Shown here piece by piece: positions 25,919-38,310 of a stretch of 64,000 nucleotides of DNA. A model generated the notes under the pieces. That model was not told where the DNA came from and made no database searches. It saw only the letters and a list, made by a program, of their open reading frames with translations. Source of the DNA: Cryptomeria japonica (taxonomy: Eukaryota > Streptophyta > Pinopsida > Cupressales > Cupressaceae). The stretch is from NCBI RefSeq assembly GCF_030272615.1, contig NC_081412.1:27609001-27673000 (forward strand), in the 5' to 3' direction. How positions within the stretch are numbered: position 1 is the stretch's first letter; every line of letters starts with the position of its first letter. The position numbers were made by a program, and so were the translations under genes.

Positions 25919-27404
25919 GTGGAATGACCAAGAAAAAAAGTTAAAAGATGAACTCACAAACCGTATGGTAGGGTTGTTTGGACATGACACATTCGACAAG
26001 ACTAAGCTCCTAGAAAAAGCTGGCACATATCTAAAGTATATGAGGGACCAATACAAGACACATTTAGAGAAGAAATTTAAGTATGAGCGTCCCCCCATGA
26101 TTCCAGAGAGGGAGTGGAAGGACCTGAGTTTGGATGCAAATGAGAGAATTGAAAGGAAAAAAGGAAATACACCACCAGATGCCAGAAGAAGGTATGTGAT
26201 ACTATTAAGAATGTGAATATGTACTAATTATTCATTATATTTATATAATCTAACATATTTCAAACTTTTCATAGATTGAGTGACACGTTAAAGGCAACCA
26301 AGGCAAGACAAGAAAAGCATGGGCAACACAAACTTGGCTTTGGTGGTTATATGAAACTTGCCGCACGAATTGTAAGAATCAGTAAATTAAGTATCACATC
26401 AAAATATTTATAAATTGTAAACAATTTTTTTTTGATCAAACAATACAAGCAAAATTCACAATACTAAGCAAAAATGCAGGGCTTTGAATTCAATAGAGCA
26501 CCCACGGAAGATGACAAGAGAATTGGCTACCAGCAAGGCTATATAGCCGTGGCTAAACGGCTACGAGAATTGAGTGGGCAAACACGAGATTCTGATGCAT
26601 TTGTCACAATGGTAAATAAGCTAAATGAAAATTATTTCAAATTGAATACTTAACCAATAATCTATTTGATGTTAAGTTTCAACATAAAGCGACTAAATTT
26701 TTTTTTAATAAGCAAGCAATGATAACACTGCGCGTGACATTGGAATGCAACATGATAATTGTGGAACAGAACCTGTACATGAAGGTTTGGATGTGCATCC
26801 TAGTAGTGGAGGTATTCATTTGCTATTCAAATTTTTTTATGTAATTATTAATACAATTAAACATCTTAAATTGAAAATTAGTGTAGTAATTAATGTAACC
26901 TTTATTGTTAATATTTTAGAGCATGTAGTTGGTGGTGACCAAGTGGAGCATGATCCGGGTAGACAACATTAGGAATGTGATGTTCCCCAATCAGGTAAAG
27001 AGGACCACTGTTATTCCTTTAAACAAATTTAATTGCAATTGGTGTATTGATTAATGTAACATTTCGTATTTCAACTCTAGAGGATCTAGAGTGTGTTCAA
27101 AATGTCGAGGTTGAGGCTAGACAAAATGATGTGGCCCCATCAGGTAAAGAGTGTAATGGTTGTGTTCTTTAAATTAATGAAATACTTGTAACAATAATAA
27201 AAAAGTGTTTTGAATTTAACCCAATTCTTTGTTATTGTAGAGGACCCCCCTTTGGTTCAACATCCTCGTCCTTTGTATAGGACTAGGCATACATCAAGAG
27301 CACGAGAAGAGGGCAGAACATCTGAAGATGGGGGAAATGATGAAGAAACCGATGTTCCACTTAGTCTTTTCATAGCTTCAAAGAAAAAAGAAAGAAAGAA
27401 ATGA
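25919..27404 (+). pseudogene. Second CACTA gene (TnpA / Transposase_24-like), multi-exon
   Basis: In the position of the second CACTA gene, whose product binds subterminal repeats. Exons: 25919-26191 (WNDQEKKLKDELTNRM, GLFGHDTFDKTKLLEKAGTY, RPPMIPEREW), 26275-26371 (KHGQHKLGFGGYMKLAARI) and 26480-26611 (APTEDDKRIGYQQGYIAVAK), then short acidic exons near 26713-26811, 26921-26992, 27081-27144 and 27240-27404. The core resembles the plant Ptta/En/Spm family (Transposase_24), based on remembered family features. The last four exons join in phase 1 and end with a basic KKKERKK tail and TGA. The exon near 26921 contains an in-frame TAG, and the join into the 26713 exon has a phase problem. The start codon is not identified; the first exon opens behind an acceptor-like CTTTAAAG, so an upstream exon may exist. 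Confidence 0.65.
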
Positions 27405-27424
27405 TTGTAATCTACCTTATTTGA

Positions 27425-27650
27425 TAATGACTGATTTTTATGTGTTAATGAATGTAACTATGTGCTAATGAATGTTCATGAATGATATGTGTTGATGATT
27501 ATTGATGAATGTTGCGTTTTAATCAAAGTTAATGAATTTTATGTGTTAATGAACGTTATGTGATAATGAATGAATGCTATATTTTAATAATGGATGAAAT
27601 AATGAATGAAAGAATGAATGAATGTTAGATGTTAACGGGGAATTTAGAGT
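27425..27650. repeat. Degenerate AATG-rich repeat after the second CACTA gene
   Basis: Immediately downstream of the stop codon, variants of GTTAATGAATGT and AATGAATG repeat at irregular spacing for about 220 bases, followed by a run of 13 G at 27659-27671. Confidence 0.75.
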
Positions 27651-27672
27651 GATGTTGCGGGGGGGGGGGGGA

Positions 27673-30600
27673 GAGGGGCCAAATGAGCTTCCACCTTCAC
27701 GTGGTTGGCCCTATTAAGTAGAGAATATTAAACTATTCTTGAAACAAAGCAAAGCTCAATAAGATAACACACATTTCAATATTTCATTATGTTGCACAGT
27801 TAATCTTATTGAATAATGTACGGATATTGAATCTTAATTGCAGGGTCCAACAGAGCCAACACAAACAACACCATGGTGCGACTGCAAAAGTTGTGAATAT
27901 GCCTCATCATGAATAAAGTTGAATTAGCGCATTCTTTGTAAAATCTCAAATGCTCTATACTTTGGAAGTTTTGAAATTTTTATGATCATATCGGTCCCTT
28001 GCCTAAAAGTTTTTTTCCTTGATTTGTTTGTGATACACATTGAGAGATTTTTGTTTTCCTTTTATTTATGCATGTCTTAACCATTCTCCACATGCTTCCC
28101 ATTCTTATTTAGATTGCTGTATTTTTACATATGTTGGAATTTGTAGTTCCACGTACATGTTTTCTATGTTCTTTGTAACTGTATGAAAAGGTGTAAAATG
28201 TGGGTATAGTCCAAAATCTTGATTACCAACAAGCTATTGTTGTTTAATAGTTCCAGTGTTTGTATTAATTGAAACAATATAACCCTTTTAACATGTTTCA
28301 TAGCAAACCTGCACTTTGTATGCAATCTTATTGTTACAGTTCAATTACTGAGGTGATGTGATTTATCTTGACAATAGAATGTCAAAATTTATCTGAATTT
28401 ATCTTGACAATAGAATGTCGGAATTGAATACCATAATCCATGATGAAAATTGCCAAAAATGGAAATTTATCTTAGTTCACAATTACAAAATGCTTTTGTA
28501 TAGGCCTCTCGAAGATTAAGTACATCAAATTTAGACTTTATAAATTGAGTGTATGTATTAGCAATCTCCCAAATTGTTCAATGGTCTCCAAACCTTGTCA
28601 ATTTTTTATTTTTATTTTAACTCAAATATGTATGGTATAGGCATATCATTGGTTGTGTGATTTTTTTTTTCCTTAAATGCTTCTACGACCAAAAGAGACA
28701 AGTTTTAGATGAAAATGGGGTCTTATGGGCCTTTTTGACACAATGGTACGTTCTTTAGACCTGAAAATGCCCCAAAAACTAGTCGATTGCCTTAAGTTAC
28801 AAACAAATCCTTGTTTGTGAGCATGCTTCTTGATCTCCAATTTTGGTGGAATGAAAGATAATATTGAATTTCTCAAGCCTTTTGGATGCTTCGAAACCAC
28901 CCAAAAAAGCTACTTTGATCATTGAAATGTTGTAGTGACTTGGATAAAAAAAGAAAACTAAGTCTAAACTTTAGAAGTTAGTTTTTCCTTGTCAAATTGT
29001 TTTCAATTTTCAAATCATCCAAGGATGCAAGAGGAGTATATTTTGTTATGACAAGATAAAAAAAAAACTTAGAATCTTTTGAAACCATTGAAACACGGGG
29101 ACCCCTTCCCCCCCTCCAAAATCCCTATTTTTTCAGGATGTAATACTTAGGGGAAACATCCCCTTGCCACACCACTTAGGGACGTCCTAGGGACTCCAAG
29201 GAGTCTCTTGACCATCTTGAGGATGCCTATGAGTCTCCCATGGCCCCCAATTAGAAACTCCAATTCTAAACAAAAATGGTGAAATTATTGTGAAAATGTC
29301 ATCCGTATTAAAGGTTTGGCAATGCCCCCTAACCTTGATGGGGGCTCTGCCCCAAACCCCCCACAAGGGGCACTACCCATTGACCCCAAACTTCTACCCA
29401 CCATTCTTATTGTTAATCCAATCGTTTCCATTTTTTTTATGTTGACTAGTTTAAACACTTAGTATGCCAAAGTTTCATCTGCAATTCTTATACTTATTCT
29501 TAGTTTGTTCCCAAAGTTCCAAAACTCTACCACCATTGTTAATGTTCAAATTTCAATGCAATCATTGACATATTTTTAATGTTTATTGTAAAATTTACAT
29601 AGTGTGGCAAAGTTTTATTTACAGTTGTTATACTTATTCTATACACATCATTTTATAATTAATTTTTTAAGTTGTATATATATTTGCATCCCACCGCGCC
29701 CCCTTCGTCATCCCCCTGTCATCCCCAAACTTAAGCCCTTGGTATGTTAAGATATGAAAGCTCACAATAGTTTCATTTGATATGTTAATCGAGGAAAAAC
29801 CTACAATATATAGCTTCCAAGATTCTAAACCCATGAGGATCATGAAGAGGTAGAAAACCAAAAAAAGAAATTGCTTATCCAAGTTTCCAAATTTGTGACA
29901 AGGAAAAAGTAGAATCTCAATCAAAGAAGGAGAATGTGCAACTCATTATCTTATTCTACCTAAGTAAAAATATTACCTAATTAAGCTTTTTAATAGTGGA
30001 ATATCACACTTAGGATAAAACATATCCAAGGTAAATAAAATATTACATTGATAGGCTTCTTTGGTTGCTCTAAAAGTGGTGCCTTGTGAATTATGTTCTT
30101 GGATACTAAAGTTTCTAAATTCTGGGCACTCTTGATAGCTTCTCGTAGAGATTGTGATTCGAAGGCTTTAACCAAACTTTTCAATGGTTTCTGTTGATGT
30201 GTTTTTTATGCACTATGCAAAACAAAATAAAATACTAAGTATTCTATCCTCTCTTGAACAAAATCCTCCCAAGTGCTAAACTACGTGATCAAATGGGATG
30301 ACTCCAAGATTCCAATAGTCAGGTCTTGACTTTATATTGCAGATAGACTTAATGATTATGATGTGATATCTTCTGGAATCACAAGGGGGACTTATGTTGC
30401 TTGGGTCAAGACCTATCCATTCTCATGTTTCATGATTGATTTACACTCCATGATTTAGGTCATCCTTGAGCAACATCTCGACTTAGCCAAATTTTGTTTT
30501 TTGTACCCTAATTCTTTAATTTTGACCCCTTACTAGCATTGCCTTAGGTTTTATTGGAATTCTTGCTTCTCTAGCATGGGCACATTTCTAGGGTTCATTC

Positions 30601-30986
30601 GCACAAATTGCTCTTGATGAGAAAGCTAGTATCATGACCATGACTTAAACAAAATTTTAACGTAGTCAAATTATCTCCTCCAAACTTCTATGAGTTCATC
30701 GGCTTCATTCTTCATCATTTGGATGTCTTTTGTCATTGGAAGGTAATTCTTGACCATCATACCTCAATCTTGACCTATGCTACCCTAAAACCCTAGAACC
30801 TAGTCATGTTTACAATTGAGATCTTGGTGACTTGATCACTTAATACAGCTTAATCATGCAGGTCTCATCTAACTCTGACTCCAACACTTAAGCAAATCAA
30901 CCCTAGAAACCAAGTACTTTGGGAAATATCTTGCAACTTGACAACATGGGTAATGATGGAGGAATGGAAGGTGAGACCTATAGAGG
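27673..30986. other. CACTA 3' region, no gene seen
   Basis: About 3.3 kb of non-coding DNA within the CACTA element. A short direct duplication, TTTATCTTGACAATAGAATGTC, occurs at about 28362 and 28399. Open frames on the minus strand (28900-28673, 29924-29667, 30184-29990) are short and unrecognised. Confidence 0.5.
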
Positions 30987-31155
30987 TGAGAGAGAGAGAG
31001 AGAGGGTGAGAGGAAGAGATAATGACCTGGAGAGGGTAGAGAAAGAGAAGTAGAGAGGGAGAGAAGAAGAGAGGTATGGAGAAAGAGACCTAGAGAGGGG
31101 AGAGAGAAGAGAGATAGTAGAGAGGGATAGAGAAGAGAGATAGAAGAGAGATACC
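30987..31155. repeat. GA-rich low-complexity tract
   Basis: About 170 bases of AGAG/GAGA-rich sequence with interruptions, next to the right subterminal palindrome of the CACTA element. Confidence 0.9.
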
Positions 31156-31193
31156 AATGTCAATCTTTTTCTATAAAATTTTTTTTCCGAGAA

Positions 31194-31499
31194 CTTGGCC
31201 TATCGTCGGAATTCTGACTCCATAGTGTAAAATTCTGACAGAGGAGTGTCATTGGATGCACAACCGTTGGAACTCTCCTAGAGGCCATCATAAATTTACG
31301 ACGACCTCTACAACGACCTCCAGGAGAGTTCCAACGAGGATGCTGTGCATCCGATGACACTCCTCTATCGGAATTTTACCCTGTGGTGTCGGAATTTATG
31401 ACGGCCTCCAGGAGAGTTCCAACGAGGATGATGTGCATTCGATGACACTCCTCTGTTGGAATTTTACCCATGGAGTCAAAATTCCGACGATAGGCCAAG
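31194..31499. repeat. Right subterminal palindrome of the CACTA element, with a third copy in the loop
   Basis: The outer arms CTTGGCCTATCGTCGGA (31194) and TCCGACGATAGGCCAAG (ending 31499) start an imperfect inverted repeat of about 95 bases per arm (31194-31288 and 31405-31499). A third copy of part of the arm lies between them (about 31316-31400; shared GGAGAGTTCCAACGAGGATG and GATGACACTCCTCT). Further GTCGGAATT / CCGACG motifs continue to the right terminus. This matches the motif type at the left end. Confidence 0.85.
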
Positions 31500-31667
31500 A
31501 TTGCGACGGTATTCTTTCTAGGTATGAGCATCGATGGCGGCTGTCAGAAGGGTTGGAGGTGATGTCGGAATTGCGACGACCACAAGGATAGTCGGAACTT
31601 TTGACAAAAAGTTTTCGACGGCTTTTTTTGTTGGTAGTGTGACGAAATTTTGTTAGAATTCCGACGA

Positions 31668-31702
31668 TTTGCCATCAAAATTTTGACCCGAATGTACTAG
31701 TG
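31668..31702 (-). repeat. Right terminal inverted repeat of the CACTA element
   Basis: Ends GTACTAGTG. Read inward on the minus strand it begins CACTAGTACATTCGGG, pairing with the left end at 17909, and is followed by the duplicated aag at 31703-31705. Confidence 0.9.
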
Positions 31703-31705
31703 AAG

Positions 31706-33534
31706 GAGTCTTTGAAATAGGGTATACAAAGGCAACTAAAGCTCTTATAACACCAAAACAAACCATAGGGCAATATTTAAAATCTCAGACAACCCTAGGA
31801 AGCATTTTCCCATACCCAACTAAACCACAACCATCTTTTCCCTTACAGATTTCCATTATTAGGAATCAAATTAATTCCATTCAAAATCCCCCAAACAATC
31901 TTTGGCAAACACTTTTTAGACAATCTTTTCAAAATCAAATGTTAGGTGTAGGAATACGAAGCCAACCTGAAAAATGAAGAAATGAAAATGAAATCTAAAG
32001 TATAGACTCCCAAACCAGCAAAAATCCTCAAGCAATTAGATTCCAAATCCAAGCAAAATCTCCAAAGGCATCCGAAAAATCCAACCCTAGTGAATGCACA
32101 AGAAGTTGAATTAATAAAAACCTTAATCAAGGTCGACCAATCAAAATATTCTAAAAAGCATATGTAATACCTACCCCACACATAATTTACCTACCCTTTT
32201 ATCCCACCAATAACATAGGAGGGTAGGTGGGTTATATCAAGATTAATTAGAAAGTGGGTGGAAAAAGAAGTTAAATAAAATGTAAAGAATATAATTCCAA
32301 TGCGACTTAATAAACATGGGTAATATTTATTTACTCACCCATAAATAATAATCCTCTACACAAAATATTTCTTACCCAATAATAAATAATTATAAATAAA
32401 TAATAATAATAAAGTCATAAATAAAATGAATATAAATCCCATCAAATAATAATTCAATAAAATTCAATAATACAAGCAACTAAATATCAATTAATTAAAT
32501 AAACAATAAATCAATAAATGAAATAAATGAAATTAAATTGATTAAACAATAATCAAATAACCAAATAAATAATTAATAATAAATCAATCACATATGTAAA
32601 TAAACAATAAATAATTAAACCTCAGTCAACCATTAAATAAAAAATAAATTAAATCAAATATCCTTAGATCAATTAAAGATAAATATTAAATAAATAAATG
32701 ACCACACAACTCTAACTGGGAATAAATATAAACTCAAAACAATTTATGCCAAGGGAATAAACACAACACAAAACTCTAACCTCAACTTGCATCGTGGCGC
32801 AATCGACAAGGTACGCAACTTAGACCTAGAGTGTGTGAGGGAAACTATGTCATCTCCGACAACTTGCCATTGGATAAAGACACACTCAGACCTGTGAAGC
32901 CAGGTGGAGCTGATATCTAGTACCTGCAGACTTGCATCACCACTAAACACAACATATACAATACATATACATCATTATAAACAGACAAGTGATAGAGAAC
33001 CGTGATGGCATATCATGCTTGTAATGAGTGATATGACATTGTCTCTACTTATGAAGATAGTCACACAATAAATCATCAAGCATCACATAGAACCATAATC
33101 ATGAAATAGGGTTAGTATTAACATATCATCATCATAAGTCATGTAATCCCACATAAGCAAAGATCACATAAGAATCCATAAAACATATAAATCCATCCAT
33201 CAAGGTGATTCTACATAAAAACATCCACAAGAACCATCAGATGTCATATATCACATAATATGTCTAGCATCATCAATCACATGAATCTCCAAGCATAATG
33301 AGTCCTATCAAATATCATAAGTCGTCATAGAGTTCTACCATTATCAATACCATCTACGATAGAAATAGAGTTATAAGTAACCATCTAAGCATTAACCATA
33401 TGTCCAAATAAGTCTATCGATATATAAATCCAAATGCAAGTCTAGGAGGGTCACTACAAGAGGAGATGACTCTTAGGAGTTTCTTGAAATAAAACAAATT
33501 AGTTATAGCTGTTTGTTTCATGAATAATCCTTGA
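31706..33534. other. AT-rich host sequence right of the CACTA element, no gene seen
   Basis: This continues the target sequence from 17905. At 32163 a TGTAATACCTACCCC start followed by inverted ACCTACCC / GGGTAGGT text resembles an LTR start, but no right border was found. From 32300 to 32740 it is dominated by AATAAATA-type repeats. Confidence 0.4.
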
Positions 33535-36185
33535 TAAGAAAGAAGATGAAACCATGATAATATGCATGGACTGTAGAGAATTGGACTAGACAATATTTAG
33601 ATATCTTATTCATAGGATCAATGATATAATTAATGAGATGGAGTAAAGTTTATTCCTCGTAGATTGGTTTGGGATCAAGCTACCTTCATATTTGTGTCCA
33701 TAAGGAGGATGTGTTACAAGATATTTATATATATCATTTTGGAAACTTTGAGTTCTTGGTCATGTTATGTGTATTTAATAGTGCACTAGTCACTTTCCAA
33801 TTCATGATGAATTAAAGGTATTTAGTAGTCAATTGAAGAAAAAAAAATTGATAATATTTTATGATATTCTGATGTGTAGCAATGCATGAAAGGATCACAT
33901 GGGCAACTAAATTTAATAAAGGAAGCTACTTGTGATATTTTTCACTAAGATTTTTATATATGCACTATGTTAATACTGCTCAAGGCAAGTAGGAGGATAC
34001 AACACAATAATCATTTGATAAGCTTGATAAAGTAATAAACTCAAGTCACATACTTACCATTTTAGATTTCCCACAACCATTTGCTACATAATATAATTCT
34101 TCAAGAAATGATGTTGGATTGATTACAAAGAAAAGGAGGTGTGCCACAACAATTGAGAGTGCAAGTTGAAATATTTGAAATTGGTTCTTTTGTGTATGAC
34201 AAGAAGATACTTCGATGATATTTATTTTGGTAAAGTTTAAAAAAAATCTAGTTTGTCGTAAATGTGTGGTTGATATACAATAAAATGGATTGAATTTATT
34301 CTTGGGTCATCATAAATTAGAAAATTTATAGCAAAAATGGGTAAGAAAAATTTAAGCCTATAATTTTGATATAAAATATATGAAGGGCAAAATAATGTAG
34401 TTGTTGATGCTTTGTTTAGAATGCCCAATTATTTTTCTATTTATTCGTTTATGGTGATTGATTTTTTTCATAGTATAATTGTAACCCGAAAAAATGAAGT
34501 AAACTACAAGACTAAGCTAAGCTACCACAAACTCTAGAATTCCTACAATAAATTCCAAATTACCAATGAAACAAGAATAAAAGGATAATTAGAACAAGTA
34601 AACTTAAACCAATAAACCTTCACTATAGTGTCCCATTGTGTCCTATCATCCTTTGATCTTGCTTGCTGATGTGGTTGCTCTCAGATTGCATTGATTTTGG
34701 TTTTCAAGATGACAAGAGATGAATGGACAGTGGTATTTGAATGCTAAATGCAAGCTATATGGATAGGTGCAATATGCAATTGAATGAACTTATGCTAAAC
34801 CTATGCTAAGCCAAAGGCACACTACTATTTTCTCGAAATGCTCTATGATTTCTCTAAGATAACATTGATTGCTAGATAATGACTAGTTTCAAATTGCTGG
34901 AGAAATGCATCTTTTATAGACTTTGCATGAATCCTACATGGAAAGGATCAATGGTTGAGAGTAAATATTGACAAATAAATGGATATGAATGATTGGTTAG
35001 AATGTGAGAGAGAAAGGAGGAATATGTTCCTCCTACACATGCAAGACGGAGGAAAAGGTGGAAGAAGGGTCCAAGTAGCAGCATGTTGACCTTGACCAGA
35101 GATGAAAACCCAAGAATATAGGATGGTTGGAGATGATCTAGGAAATACGGGACAAGTGGATGTTGACTAGGGTGAGGTGGACAAAACCTCCTCCAAAGAT
35201 GTAGTAGTGGAGGGAATATAGGAGATAGGAGGACAACTGGATTTCTTCCTCCTATTAACTTAGAAGTTGAGGATTAAATGTGACAATTTAAATATTAGGA
35301 ATAATTTATTTATTTATCCACATAATAATGAGATGGAAAGATGAGTTGGCTTGATGATGTGGAGAAAATAATTAAGTGTAATAGATTTAATTAAATAATT
35401 CAGAATTATTTAATTAAGGAAGACTTTTAGAAGAATTATGAAGATAATTAATTAAATAATTAATATTTAATTAATAAATTGACATAGAAGAATACGACTA
35501 ATGAATCAAAATAAATAAACTTTTCAATTTATTTATTTGATAGAAGAATAATCAATAAATAACTAATAATATTTATTTAGTTAATCATAGCCATTTTTAG
35601 GTGTATACAATAATATGTTAGGAATACATTTTTAATAACATATTAGATGGAATGTGAAGGATGATAAGTATGTGCCAACAAATGGTCTCATTTTTATAAG
35701 AATGAAATCTTTTGTGTGCTTGATTCTGAGACGAAACACAAGATTTTAAAAGTTGTGCACCCAATGGTGGACACTCTAAATCGTACAAGATTTGTGGACA
35801 TATAAGACAAATATTCTCATGGAGGGGATTTTAGGAGGATGATATCAAACACATCAATGAGTGCATCATCTACTCATAGAGTTAAGTAAAGAATACATAT
35901 TTCCTATAAGCTTTTTGTAATAATGTATTATTCCCCATCAATATTACAAAATTGTGTTCATGAAATCTATCACAAGTCTTCCCAAGGCACATGTTAATAA
36001 TATTACATGTTTATGTTGTTTTTGGATAGGCTAAATGAGTATGCATGCTTATTTTGCATTTATTTTGAGTTCAAAAATCATCATGGTAAAAATTTTTTTA
36101 GTGAGGTGATTAGACTACATGGGTTACCTAAAATATGATCAATGATATAGATGATAGATTTATTATTTTGTTTCGATAGGAAATA
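33535..36185 (+). pseudogene. Very old gypsy pol remnant (RT, RNase H, integrase)
   Basis: Stops and frameshifts occur throughout, but motif order is kept. From 33535 a reverse transcriptase start (MIICMDCREL, then a YLHICVHKEDV-like stretch) leads to HFGNFEFLVM and a damaged catalytic box (FYDIL where FDDIL is expected) near 33855. RNase H ends near 34435 with NNVVVDALFRMP. After the inserted solo LTR, the integrase zinc-binding and core regions continue (GLIFIRMKSF, then RLNEYACLF and EVIRLHGLPK near 36130). Assignment rests on ordered similarity to the gypsy pol plan, since no long frame survives. It is not expected to make any protein. Confidence 0.65.
34480..35609. mobile_element. Solo LTR inserted in the gypsy pol remnant
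   Basis: 1130 bp starting TGTAACCCG and ending GGTGTATACA, flanked by the 5-bp direct repeat ataat (34475-34479 and 35610-35614). The gypsy pol reading resumes on the right side. A single LTR with a target duplication indicates recombination between the two LTRs of a formerly complete element. No internal region, primer site or gene remains. Its end and its AATTAATTAA-rich 3' half resemble the solo LTR at 61828-63156. Confidence 0.88.
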
Positions 36186-36304
36186 TTACATTTCATAAGT
36201 GTGGAACTCATACATAGCACTAAAGGGCACGCAATATACTAAGAGGGGGGTGAATCAGTATATAAAAATTTCAACTTGATTAAACATTAATTTTCACTAA
36301 TAAT
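36186..36304. repeat. Short fragment resembling a copia LTR end
   Basis: Contains AAGAGGGGGGTGAATCAG at 36241, the reversed U5-end motif shared by all Sirevirus-type LTRs in this window. It is only about 100 bases long and bordered by the gypsy-type LTR at 36305, so it is probably a truncated LTR. Confidence 0.4.
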
Positions 36305-37465
36305 TTTAGCGTTCTAAATTATACTCACTCACAATTTTTTCCTCACTTAGGCCTCACTTTGGTGTCGCAACTTTTGATGCCTAATTGTAGTGTTGATTCT
36401 TCTCACACCCCATTCCAAACCTGCATTTCCATCATCTACCCAGTCCCCCACCCCCCTCATTCTAGAGTCCTAATTTTCAAGACCAGGGTGGACCATGCCC
36501 TAGTCCTCTTAATCATGCCCTAAATTGGGGCCTCACAATGGTCATCTCAAATGAGTGATAAATTTGATCCCATGCCAGCTTGTTCCAAAAATTCAATTTA
36601 TTTTTTGGGCAGACAAGTATAAAAGGAGGTTTACCCCTCACATTTGAAAAGATAACAATTTCAAGAGGAAAATTTATGATCCTAATTCAATTAAAGTGAG
36701 CAAGAAATTAGTCATTCATTAAGCATTGGAGAAAAAGTGAAGTCAAGTTCAAGCATTTAAGATGGCATTCATGATCAATGTTTTATGAAGAGACTCTACA
36801 TGAAACTCTAAAACCCTTGTGAAGGTCAAACAAAACTTCATCAAGGTATACATTGTTGTTTCAAGCATTTTTTATCCTTTCCCTCATAAGGAAATAATTT
36901 ATTTACAGTCTTTCATTACATTTATCAATTCAATTTCATGGTTAATTCTACAACTAGGGTTTGACCTAAGACAAACTCTTATTCCCAAAATCTTTCCCTC
37001 TATTTTTGTGTGCAAGAAATAGGTGCACGAGTTGTACTCAAGAATTTTGATAGTCTTGACAGTGACAAACAGGTTCACCTTTTGACGATAAATTTTTTTG
37101 AGGTCCAAGGCGGATCTGTGCTACCTAGTCCTAAAAAATTAGGCCAAACTTCTGAGAACAAGTTCTAAACATCTTCTTTTTCCTAGATCTCAGTCGGCGT
37201 GGACATCTGTAGCTTATTATTTCTATCAGTTTACTTCAAATGTTCATGATTTTGCCCTAATTTCATAATTACATTACAAATTCAACTAATAAAGAGGAAA
37301 ATCAACCCCAACCAATTGAATCCAATCAGAATCTTAGACCTTTCCACATTGGGATTGAGCCTAGATCTATTGGATTCAACCCTTTTTCAATGTAAAGGCA
37401 TTAATTGGGTTTATTTAGTGGATTTACTTAGTTAAACCCTAATTCTCTAATTTCCCTCCATTACA
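36305..37465 (+). repeat. 5' LTR of the plus-strand gypsy-like element
   Basis: About 1161 bp. The start (TTTAGCGTTCTAAATT) corresponds to the start of the relative's LTR (TGTAGCGTCATAAAATT), and the end CCATTACA corresponds to CATATTACA there. A TATA-like GTATAAAAGG lies near 36617. Internal blocks such as GGTTAATTCT and GGGTTTGACCT are shared with the LTR at 48371-49565. TTTTGGTGAACCTGACAT after the end is the candidate primer site. Confidence 0.7.
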
Positions 37466-37865
37466 TTTTGGTGAACCTGACATCCTTCATGCTTAATACT
37501 AATTTCTTGTCTTATATTTGATTTTGTATACATTTAAAATTTAAATTTGCACTCATAGTTTCTATTTTCAATTGAATTTCATTAATCTAGAGGTTAAATT
37601 TACAAAAACCCCAATTTATTATTCTAAAATTAACTTGTGGGTTGCATAATTTTTCAAGTGTATTTTCATATCTAATTATTATGACATGTTATGTTCTAAA
37701 GGCATTTATTGTTCAAAATTAAAAATCAAATTGCTTAATTAATTGGTTAATCAATCATTGTTACAACAAATTGCATTGTTTAATCATAGTTTCTATTTTT
37801 TGCATCAAAATTTATTTCCTTTGTGCATGAGCTTTGTTACCATTAGTTGTACATATAATATTCCT

Positions 37866-38310
37866 ATGAGAAGAAGTTGTAGACTTAAGGACTCAAAAGG
37901 TGTAACCACTAAGGATATGGAGCCTCAGTTAGATCACTTGTTTCATGAGATTGTTGGTGATTTATCTAATGCAACAAATGACATCATTTATCCTCATTCT
38001 CCTCATAATTCACATGATGGGTTACTATTGACCAATTGGAGAAGATTGGCAATGAATTTGAAAATCTTAACAATGGATGAGTCAACAATACCTAGAAATT
38101 GAGTCAATCCCTTTGCTTGAAAGGATTAAAAATAATGGTGCAAAGTAATAAAATTGGTGTTGATTTGTTGTGTGGCCTTGCATATATTGTTGACACTAAT
38201 ATCATTTCAATCAAAATTTGTACCAAAGTCCTCGGTTACTCTCAACCCACTAGTCACGTCAATCATTCCATTCCTATGCCTAAATCCTTGCCTAGTGTGC
38301 CTACATTTAC
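37866..38310 (+). pseudogene. Gypsy-like gag, N-terminal part (plus-strand copy)
   Basis: From an ATG at 37866 the frame encodes a Gag N-terminus, with a stop near 38100. It then changes frame to KVLGYSQPTSHVNHSIP and PSVPTFT. The minus-strand relative reads KNLGYSQPSTQINHSIP and ASIPTFT at 53400-53470, which establishes homology. The reading is broken at 38310 by the copia insertion and resumes at 45013. Confidence 0.7.

Noticed and set aside
32163-32960. Solo LTR starting TGTAATACCTACC
   Set aside because: The left flank gcata has no partner after a CA end in the following 1.2 kb.
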